DNA of 6,901 nucleotides, taken from NCBI GenBank assembly GCA_020431945.1, contig JAGQHH010000466.1, positions 1 through 6,901 of the forward strand. Reading direction: 5' to 3'. The position numbers and the translations under genes are program-made. This stretch comes from Cyanobacteria bacterium HKST-UBA02 (GTDB lineage: Bacteria; Cyanobacteriota; Vampirovibrionia; Obscuribacterales; Obscuribacteraceae). Within the stretch, counting starts at the first letter, position 1; each line of letters opens with the position of its first letter. Below are positions 1 through 5,286 of the stretch, one piece after another. Below the pieces are notes generated by a model that searched no databases, was not told where the DNA came from, and worked only from the letters and a program-made list of their open reading frames with translations.

Positions 1-1
1 C

Positions 2-247
2 GAAGTGATCGAGATGGCCAACGACTCGATCTATGGTCTGGCGGCCGGGCTCTGGACCAGGGACGTATCCCGTGCCCATACCGTGGCAGGCAGGCTCGAT
101 GCCGGTATGGTCTTCATCAATCGCTTCGGATGCTATGACTTTGCCAGTCCCTTTGGTGGCTTCAAGCAGAGCGGCTGGGGCAAAGAGATGGCGGTTCACT
201 CCCTTTCCGCCTATACCAGGCTCAAGTCCGTCTGGCTGAAACTCTAG
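2..247 (+). CDS. Aldehyde dehydrogenase, C-terminal fragment (5' end outside window)
   Basis: This is the last 81 residues of an NAD(P)-dependent aldehyde dehydrogenase, an enzyme that oxidises aldehydes to carboxylic acids in the cytoplasm. The reading frame is open to the left edge, so the start, the cofactor-binding domain and the catalytic Cys/Glu lie outside the window. Seen directly: the NDSIYGLAAGLWTRD segment, then AGMVFINR, then the family hallmark PFGGFKQSGWGKE, and a terminal SAYTRLKSVWLKL matching the usual oligomerisation tail (YT..KsV). The TAG stop falls where ALDHs normally end, so the 3' end looks intact. The substrate cannot be inferred from this part. corA follows 112 nt downstream on the same strand, with no hairpin terminator that I can see between them. 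Family assignment is secure; the subfamily is not. Confidence 0.93.
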   Translation, partial: EVIEMANDSIYGLAAGLWTRDVSRAHTVAGRLDAGMVFINRFGCYDFASPFGGFKQSGWGKEMAVHSLSAYTRLKSVWLKL

Positions 248-298
248 ATCTGTTTATATTCTGCAGTATCTATATTTGCGGTTTTTCCCATGGACCGG

Positions 299-354
299 GG
301 CTCCTGTTTGGCTTACTCTGTCCACCAGAATGTCCCCGTGTACCCCGAGGAGCC
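299..354 (+). repeat. Inverted repeat in corA leader that can pair with the Shine-Dalgarno
   Basis: GGCTCCT at 299-305 is exactly complementary to AGGAGCC at 348-354, which contains most of the corA ribosome-binding site. A second segment, TTGGCT at 308-313, can pair with AGCCAA at 351-356, giving an alternative pairing. The intervening loop is about 42 nt. The complementarity is directly visible; a role in hiding the ribosome-binding site is inference, and a 7-bp match over this distance can occur by chance. Confidence 0.35.
346..352 (+). promoter_or_regulatory. Ribosome-binding site of corA
   Basis: CGAGGAG lies 7 nt upstream of the ATG at 360, which is standard Shine-Dalgarno placement. 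It decides the start: the open frame extends upstream to a TTG at 276 and an ATG at 330, but neither is preceded by a comparable purine run, and the extra residues do not look like a CorA N-terminus. Confidence 0.72.
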
Positions 355-359
355 AACCG

Positions 360-1394
360 ATGTCCCCCGAGTCGACAATCGTCCGTGAACAACGGACCGG
401 GACCACCACCGCTTCCATCGTATCTTTCAACGAGCACTGCTTCACCGACAGAGGCCTGGATGATCCCGATCAGGCCTTGGGACTGATCAGCGAATGCTCG
501 GCGGTCTGGATCGATATCCAGGGACGCTATGACCGGGAATTCGTCCGCAGGCTTGTTTCTCATGTAAGCAAGGAGAAAGGCGTTGCCGACGAGCTTCTCG
601 ACCGCAGCGGGGTCTCGAGCTATAAGCTCCACAACGACTGCTTCGTTCTCTCTTTCCAGATACTCTCCGACGATGGACTGTCGGTCATCGATCAGATCTC
701 CCTCCTGCAAAAGGGCAATACAGTGGTGACCGTTCACTGCCAGCCGCTTCCCTCCATCGAGCAGGTGAAAAGAGATATCAGAGCCCACCACGGACTGATG
801 CATAACAATGGCCGGCTCTATCTCGTCCAGCGCTTCGTGGAGGCGGCCATCGACCGCTATCAAGACGCTCTAGATGGATTCAGCTGCCGGCTGGAGAAAA
901 TGGAAGACGAGGTCATGATGACCTCCGAGCGTTCCATGGCTTGCAGTATCCACCAGTCCCGCAAAGACCTCATCGCCATCAAGCGCCGCCTGCTACCGTT
1001 TAAAGAAGCGCTCCGCAGGATGGTCCGGGACTCCCGGTATTATGCCAGCGAAGACGAGAAGCTGATTGCCCATGACCTGCTCGATCATGCCGGACTGGCA
1101 ATGGAAAATGTCGAGTATTTCATCAGCCTCACTTCCGATCTCATGTCCCTTCATATGTCATCGGTGAGCAACCGGATGAACGAGGTGACTACATTTCTCA
1201 CCATCCTGGCAGCGATATTTCTGCCTCCGACCCTGATCACCGGCATCTATGGAATGAACTTCTATCAAAAGAGCTCACCCTGGAGTATGCCGGAGCCCCT
1301 GGGGCTCATGGTAATCATTTCGGCGGGCTTTCTTTTCTTCTTCTGGAGACATGGCTGGTTCAGGGTCTTCTGCAGAGCAGAGGACGATTCCTGA
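360..1394 (+). CDS. corA: CorA-family magnesium/divalent metal channel
   Basis: This encodes a 344-residue inner-membrane channel of the CorA family, which works as a homopentamer and takes up Mg2+ (some members carry Co2+, Ni2+ or Zn2+). Residues 1-275 form the cytoplasmic alpha/beta domain and the long stalk helix. The family signature follows: SNRMNEVTTFLTILAAIFLP, then TM1 at about 277-297 ending in YGMNF, with the selectivity-filter GMN at 298-300. The short external loop carries MPEP (310-313), where MPEL is common. TM2 is about 315-329 (LMVIISAGFLFFFW), followed by a short basic cytoplasmic end. The length is normal. The start at 360 is chosen for its ribosome-binding site. The AT-rich stretch at 255-276 (TATATT twice) could contain a promoter, but I see no convincing -35. 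ZntB-like zinc transport is an alternative, since GMN alone does not fix the ion. Confidence 0.94.
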   Translation: MSPESTIVREQRTGTTTASIVSFNEHCFTDRGLDDPDQALGLISECSAVWIDIQGRYDREFVRRLVSHVSKEKGVADELLDRSGVSSYKLHNDCFVLSFQILSDDGLSVIDQISLLQKGNTVVTVHCQPLPSIEQVKRDIRAHHGLMHNNGRLYLVQRFVEAAIDRYQDALDGFSCRLEKMEDEVMMTSERSMACSIHQSRKDLIAIKRRLLPFKEALRRMVRDSRYYASEDEKLIAHDLLDHAGLAMENVEYFISLTSDLMSLHMSSVSNRMNEVTTFLTILAAIFLPPTLITGIYGMNFYQKSSPWSMPEPLGLMVIISAGFLFFFWRHGWFRVFCRAEDDS

Positions 1395-1421
1395 GCCAGC
1401 CGTCTCGAGTCGGGTTTTTGC

Positions 1422-1793
1422 TCAAACACAGAGGTCGAATTTATCCGCCTCGGCCCTTTGCAGATCCTGACGGAAGCGTTCTAGTTTTGCCTTGAGACAT
1501 TTGATGTCATGTCTGCCCAGACCGTTATGGTCCATGCGGAACTCGTCTTCCTGGGCTTGAATGCCATCGAGATTGCGTCTCAGCATAGCCAGCTCGTTGC
1601 TGTCGATGAGACCGTTGTCGAAATCCCGGTTCAGTCTCGTCTCCAGGGAGTCTTCGCTATAGTGAACGGTGCCCAGCACCGGCTCCCAGTTGTTCCAGTC
1701 GTAGCTGGCCTGCGCCGGCAGGCTGATGGCAGTCAGGGCGCCGAGAGCGATGGTGACGCCGAATGTTTTTGCGATAGTACTTTTGTTTTTCAT
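1422..1793 (-). CDS. Small secreted helical-repeat protein, function unknown
   Basis: This is a 123-residue protein with a clear Sec signal peptide: basic MKNKSTIAK, a hydrophobic stretch, and a signal peptidase I site LPAQA|SYDW after residue 29. The mature protein of about 94 residues is highly charged and predicted helical. It contains two related units, residues about 53-79 (RL..DFDNGLIDSNELAMLRRNL) and about 82-111 (EFRMDHNGLGRHDIKCLKAKL). Each has an acidic turn with Asn-Gly followed by a helix of (E/D)-(L/I)-x-x-L-(R/K) type. This resembles a helical-hairpin repeat found in many small exported bacterial proteins. The turn recalls an EF-hand loop but is one residue short, so calcium binding is not claimed. 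Two cysteines (99 and 122) could form a disulfide. The gene converges on corA with 27 nt between stops and diverges from the VIT/vWA gene. Exported status is well supported; function is unknown. Confidence 0.85.
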   Translation of the reverse strand: MKNKSTIAKTFGVTIALGALTAISLPAQASYDWNNWEPVLGTVHYSEDSLETRLNRDFDNGLIDSNELAMLRRNLDGIQAQEDEFRMDHNGLGRHDIKCLKAKLERFRQDLQRAEADKFDLCV

Positions 1794-1800
1794 CTTCTCA

Positions 1801-1806
1801 TCCTCC
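1801..1806 (-). promoter_or_regulatory. Ribosome-binding site of the secreted-protein gene
   Basis: Read on the minus strand this is GGAGGA, 7 nt before the ATG at 1793-1791. The near-perfect anti-16S match and spacing fix the start of the small secreted protein, and agree with a signal peptide beginning at that methionine. Confidence 0.8.
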
Positions 1807-1834
1807 GTTGCTATCCTTCTCTACCTCCATGCTA

Positions 1835-1871
1835 GGTCCGGGGGGCGTAAAGAAGAGATCAAGACCGGACC
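1835..1871. repeat. Inverted repeat GGTCCGG / CCGGACC in the divergent intergenic region
   Basis: GGTCCGG at 1835-1841 is the exact reverse complement of CCGGACC at 1865-1871, with a 23-nt spacer. A related TCGGACC lies at 1925-1931. The repeat lies between two divergent genes, so it could be an operator or part of a leader structure. No protein or RNA family is recognised. Confidence 0.35.
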
Positions 1872-1940
1872 CGCCTCTGTAAGATTTCGGGATCTGGGGA
1901 AAACCCTGTCGCATATTTCCCGGGTCGGACCTATTCTGGT

Positions 1941-1964
1941 AGCGTCCACCTTTTTCTGGACGCT
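1941..1964 (+). repeat. Perfect 8-bp hairpin upstream of the VIT/vWA gene
   Basis: AGCGTCCA (1941-1948) pairs perfectly with TGGACGCT (1957-1964) around an 8-nt loop containing five Ts. It lies 79 nt before the ATG at 2044. There is no T-run after the stem, so it is not an intrinsic terminator. It could be a leader structure or a protein-binding site; only the base pairing is directly seen. Confidence 0.45.
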
Positions 1965-2011
1965 TCGAACAACTTACCAGTATCAAAAACTTTCGCGTGC
2001 TCCTCCCTTGG

Positions 2012-2035
2012 GGATGGGGCGCCGCCATCCGGGGA
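2012..2035 (+). promoter_or_regulatory. Putative ribosome-binding site with abutting hairpin, VIT/vWA gene
   Basis: The best purine run before the ATG at 2044 is GGGGA at 2031-2035, 8 nt upstream; it is a weak Shine-Dalgarno. Directly before it, GGATGG (2012-2017) can pair with CCATCC (2025-2030) around a 7-nt loop, so the ribosome-binding site sits at the foot of a hairpin. The ATG at 2014 in the same frame lies inside the hairpin and is a less likely start. Confidence 0.4.
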
Positions 2036-2043
2036 TTTTCGCC

Positions 2044-5000
2044 ATGAGCAACGAATTCGAAGACAATTCTGTCGATAGCACTACTAATGGTGCCGGTCCG
2101 GGTATTCTCGAGTTTCCGAAGGTGGTGCATATATACCACCACTACGACAGAGACAAGCCGGACGATCATACTAATGATGCAAGCTCCGAAAAGACGGTTA
2201 CGGCTGCCGGGGCTCCGGCACTGTCGCCGATTTCACAGACTATGACTGCCATCCGCGATCTCTTTCAGAAAGTGGCGATGCCTCAGCCCAGAGAGGAGGG
2301 AGAGCCCGAAAATAAGCATGAGGAAGAAGAATGGTACGACAACGGTGTGCCCATGCCTCCCCCGCCCAGAAAGCTCTGGAAAGGAGTGGATGGTTTTCTG
2401 GTCATGTCCTTCGGGGTGGCAGCGCCACTACTGATTACCGCCCTGACTCTCCTGGCTTGCCCAAAGCGGATCACCCTGCTTCTTATCAATCACCCCTGTG
2501 AGACTCTGGTCGAGATTCTCATGGTGCTCTTTATTCCCTTTGCCGTCTATCGCGCCTGGAGCGCGCTCTGCCGGAGCGACCACCGCTTCGGTCCGAGCCG
2601 GGGTCTGCTCATGGGGATGGGTATTGCCACCGGACTGGCCACCTTCGGCGTCTCCACGGCGGCGCTCTTTACCCGTTGCGCCGAGTTCAGCGAAGCCACA
2701 GGCACCGATTTCTCCACAGGCTTTTTTACTATCGGCATGCTCTCTCTCTTTGCCTGTTTTACGCTTATCTACCTGGCAAGAAGAGTGAGAGCCAACCTCG
2801 ACTTCGCCAGCTCGCGGCTGCGCGTGGCAGTTTATGTAGCTTGTGGCGTAGTCCTGGGGCTCCTCTCTCTGGCTGCTTCGGAGTGCCGCATCTGGTGCGT
2901 GCGCGTGGCGGAGATTGGCGCCCTGAGCGAGGTCGCTTCCGAGCGCAGCGATAGTCTCGATATGCTGCGCCGGCTCGATACCGAAAAGGAGCTGCGCCTG
3001 GAGACCGCCGATGCACGTTCTGTCGGACTGGCAGGATTCTTCATGCCGATCAAGCAGTCCGATGTCCAGCGTCTCTATTTCACTGTCACCGGCAAGCCTT
3101 TCACCGGCGAGTCCGACAGCGACTTCAGCGCCATGTCGGACGACTATCTCAGGCGTCATGTGGTGGGAGCTCCGGTCAAGGGTCTCAGCCTGGTGCGCTC
3201 GGCCATCAATGGCACGATCAGCCCCGATTCGCTTTCTTCCACGGTGAGCTGGACATATGTTTTTCGCAATGAGAGCTCTATCGATCAGGAAGCCAGGGCG
3301 GAGATCGCCCTGCCTCCCGGGGCGGCAGTAAGCAAACTGACCGTTTGGAAAGACGGCGAGCCTCTGGATGCGAGCTTTGCCGCATCCGGCAAGGCTGTCG
3401 GGGGATCCTCCAACTCTTCCTATACCTCTGTGGGTCACGAGAATCCGGCGATCATGACTGATCTCGGAAGAGGCCGATATCTCTTCCATTGCTTTCCAGT
3501 TCGTGAAGGAAGCGAGCTCAGGGTGCAGCTCAAGGCCGCCCTTCCCCTGAAGCTCGATGGTGTCGACAAGGCCAATCTGGTGCTCCCCAGATTCATCGCC
3601 ACCAATTTCGACCTCGCTGGCGAGCATGCTCTCCGGCTCGAGTCGAGAGACCGGCTCACCAGCTTGAAGAGCAATCTCAAAGAGAGCCGCAGCTCGATTG
3701 GCCGCTTCGTTCTGGAAGGCAGCCTGCCTCCGGCTCAGATCGAGCACAGCCCGCTTCTGGTCAGTGCCCGGCGGGATGCCACCATCGCCAGGGTGTCGGC
3801 TTTCGACGAGCAGGCCACCGTCATGGCAGTGGAGGATGCCCGGGAGGCAGCGGAAGCTCGTAAGAGAGCCCTTGCCGAGCAAGAGCGAGAGGAGAATGCC
3901 GACAATCAGAAAGTGGTAGTGATGATCGACGGCTCCCATGGCGTCAAACAGCAACTCGAAGATGTAGAGACCATGATTGCTCGTAAGAAACGGGCTCGGC
4001 GCCAGGCCGCTCCGAGACCGGAGACGGTGGAGCCGATCTGGGCTGTCAGGGATATCGAGGAAGTGACCAGCAAAAGCGCCAAGCGAGTGCTGGTGGTCAT
4101 CGATGGATCGAGCAGTGTGAGACCGGAGCTGGACAAGATCAAGAGCGCTCTTGCTGCGGCTCCGCAATCGGTGCCGGTATCGGTAATGGTGGCGTCTCAA
4201 GAAGAGACGGCGCTCAGCGAGCCCACGCCTTTGAAGCAGGCTCTTCCTCTTTTGAGTGACGCTGCCTTCGTCGGCGGGCAGAGCAATCTGAAAGCCGTGG
4301 TCAAGGCCGCCGAGGTCGCCGGTCAGTCTCAGGGCGGTGTCGTTCTCTGGATTCACGGAGCCCAGCCGGCGCTTTTCCCAGATATATTCATCATGAATCC
4401 ATTCGTGAGCAAGCCGGCTCTTTTCGAGCTTTCTCTCGACAGCGGCGAGACGGATACTCTAGAGTATTTCAAGAACCATACCGAGATCGCCTCTTTCAAT
4501 CCTGTGTACCAGCAAAGCGATCTGACCGCCACCCTGGGCCAGTTTCTAACCCGCTTCCAACCCGGTGTGCGTGATTTCGAGATGGATTACAGGCTTTCCG
4601 ACGGCAGACCCCGCGATATGGTCGAGCTGGACGGCACCGAGCAGGAAGAGCTCTGCCTCTTGAGCGCCAGGCGAACTGTGGACAGGCTGATAAAAGAACG
4701 CAATTATAGCGAGGCAGCCCGGATCGCAGTCCGCTATCAAATCGTCAGCCCGGTCACCTGCGTGGCGGTGCTGGACGACAGTACAGTTATCCAGGGTGCC
4801 ACCAATGGCACTATCGGTCCCGATGGCACCGCCATTCTGGGCGTCAATACCGCCGGGACTGTCCGGGTAAACAATATCGCCAATCTCGAGGCCTTGCTCA
4901 ATATAGTGGCCAATCTTGCGGAGATTGCCGGTCTCTTTGTCGGCGCGGTCCTCTTCCTGCACGGACTGCTGGTCAAAGAGTCCACTTTCAAGATCCTGGG

Positions 5001-5130
5001 TGTCACGGTCCGGCTCACACCGTTCACCAGGGCTGGTATCGGTGTGATTGTCGCCCTTCTGGCCCTGTCGACGCCCGGACTGATCAACTGGTTCGTCGCA
5101 TCGGCCCGGGACGCCAATCTCTTTTCCTGA
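2044..5130 (+). CDS. Multi-pass membrane protein with extracytoplasmic VIT and vWA-like domains
   Basis: A 1028-residue protein. Residues 1-113 are hydrophilic, acidic and Pro-rich (EEEE, PPPP). Five helices follow at about 117-139, 155-175, 187-209, 225-244 and 259-279. Positive loops between TM2/3 and TM4/5 put the N-terminus inside and the large domain outside. A VIT (vault/inter-alpha-trypsin) domain follows: QRLYFTVTGKPF, SWTYVFRN (402-409) and ENPAIMTDLGRGRYLFHCFPV (466-486). A charged helix (about 590-620) leads to a vWA-like domain with DGSSS (687-691, MIDAS-like), FVGGQSN (742-748) and VVLWIHGAQP (766-775). IVSPVTCVAVL is at 900-910, a Gly/Thr/Asn-rich stretch at 915-945, and helices at about 957-977 and 996-1018. 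From memory it resembles the PEP-CTERM/exosortase-associated VIT membrane proteins (TIGR02921-like), but no PEP-CTERM tail is present. The frame is open upstream to 1726, but that overlaps the minus-strand gene. Biochemical role unknown. Confidence 0.87.
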   Translation: MSNEFEDNSVDSTTNGAGPGILEFPKVVHIYHHYDRDKPDDHTNDASSEKTVTAAGAPALSPISQTMTAIRDLFQKVAMPQPREEGEPENKHEEEEWYDNGVPMPPPPRKLWKGVDGFLVMSFGVAAPLLITALTLLACPKRITLLLINHPCETLVEILMVLFIPFAVYRAWSALCRSDHRFGPSRGLLMGMGIATGLATFGVSTAALFTRCAEFSEATGTDFSTGFFTIGMLSLFACFTLIYLARRVRANLDFASSRLRVAVYVACGVVLGLLSLAASECRIWCVRVAEIGALSEVASERSDSLDMLRRLDTEKELRLETADARSVGLAGFFMPIKQSDVQRLYFTVTGKPFTGESDSDFSAMSDDYLRRHVVGAPVKGLSLVRSAINGTISPDSLSSTVSWTYVFRNESSIDQEARAEIALPPGAAVSKLTVWKDGEPLDASFAASGKAVGGSSNSSYTSVGHENPAIMTDLGRGRYLFHCFPVREGSELRVQLKAALPLKLDGVDKANLVLPRFIATNFDLAGEHALRLESRDRLTSLKSNLKESRSSIGRFVLEGSLPPAQIEHSPLLVSARRDATIARVSAFDEQATVMAVEDAREAAEARKRALAEQEREENADNQKVVVMIDGSHGVKQQLEDVETMIARKKRARRQAAPRPETVEPIWAVRDIEEVTSKSAKRVLVVIDGSSSVRPELDKIKSALAAAPQSVPVSVMVASQEETALSEPTPLKQALPLLSDAAFVGGQSNLKAVVKAAEVAGQSQGGVVLWIHGAQPALFPDIFIMNPFVSKPALFELSLDSGETDTLEYFKNHTEIASFNPVYQQSDLTATLGQFLTRFQPGVRDFEMDYRLSDGRPRDMVELDGTEQEELCLLSARRTVDRLIKERNYSEAARIAVRYQIVSPVTCVAVLDDSTVIQGATNGTIGPDGTAILGVNTAGTVRVNNIANLEALLNIVANLAEIAGLFVGAVLFLHGLLVKESTFKILGVTVRLTPFTRAGIGVIVALLALSTPGLINWFVASARDANLFS

Positions 5131-5149
5131 GGAGGCGGGATAGTCAAGA

Positions 5150-5198
5150 GGGATCTGCCGTGCCTGTCGCTTTGCAACAGGGCGGCAGCTCCCTTTTT
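5150..5198 (+). terminator. Rho-independent terminator after the VIT/vWA gene
   Basis: A long GC-rich hairpin starts 20 nt after the stop codon. 5150-5160 pairs with 5183-5193 (ten pairs, one T/C mismatch). CCTGT (5163-5167) pairs with ACAGG (5177-5181) around a 9-nt loop, with a small internal bulge between the two stems. TTTTT at 5194-5198 follows immediately. This is a textbook intrinsic terminator on the plus strand and separates the VIT/vWA gene from the next gene. Confidence 0.92.
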
Positions 5199-5227
5199 GG
5201 GTGATGCTGCTTGCATCGGGTGAAGAT

Positions 5228-5257
5228 TTGCTGCACAATCGCCTTTAAATGTAATAC
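5228..5257 (+). promoter_or_regulatory. Possible sigma-70-type promoter for the pseudoprotease gene
   Basis: TTGCTG (5228-5233) and TAATAC (5252-5257) are 18 nt apart and lie between the terminator and the ATG at 5287. The -35 box is fair and the -10 box weak; AATACT with an upstream TG (extended -10) is an alternative reading. Position makes a promoter here likely, but these exact boxes are a guess. Confidence 0.28.
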
Positions 5258-5258
5258 T

Positions 5259-5270
5259 AGATCTAGATCT
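5259..5270. repeat. Perfect 12-bp palindrome in the leader of the pseudoprotease gene
   Basis: AGATCTAGATCT equals its own reverse complement and is also a tandem AGATCT. It begins 28 nt before the ATG and directly follows the candidate -10 box, a typical operator position. No regulator is recognised, and the palindrome may be fortuitous. Confidence 0.4.
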
Positions 5271-5286
5271 CTCTCCCTCTCTACTA

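Noticed and set aside
276..359. N-terminal extension of corA to TTG 276 or ATG 330
   Set aside because: The only good Shine-Dalgarno is at 346-352 with correct spacing for ATG 360, and the resulting 344 residues is normal for the family.
1400..1419. Possible terminator between the convergent corA and secreted-protein genes
   Set aside because: CCG-T-CTCGAG-T-CGG followed by GTTTTT looks suggestive, but the palindrome leaves almost no loop and has a T/T mismatch, so a stable hairpin is doubtful.
1609..1620. EF-hand calcium-binding loop in the secreted protein
   Set aside because: DFDNGLIDSNEL lacks one position of the 12-residue loop and the central DG placement, so it does not meet the motif.
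1726..2043. N-terminal extension of the VIT/vWA protein to an ATG at 1726
   Set aside because: It would overlap the signal-peptide end of the minus-strand gene and cover the whole divergent intergenic region, and has no ribosome-binding site. The ATG at 2044 has a plausible one.
2428..4356. Long minus-strand open frame (642 codons) opposite the VIT/vWA gene
   Set aside because: It is antisense to a frame with clear VIT, vWA and transmembrane features; its product is Arg/His/Leu-rich with no recognisable domain, and a G+C-rich gene often leaves such a shadow.
5131..5135. GGAGG directly after the VIT/vWA stop codon as a ribosome-binding site
   Set aside because: No start codon with an open frame lies at suitable spacing, and the intrinsic terminator follows within 20 nt.
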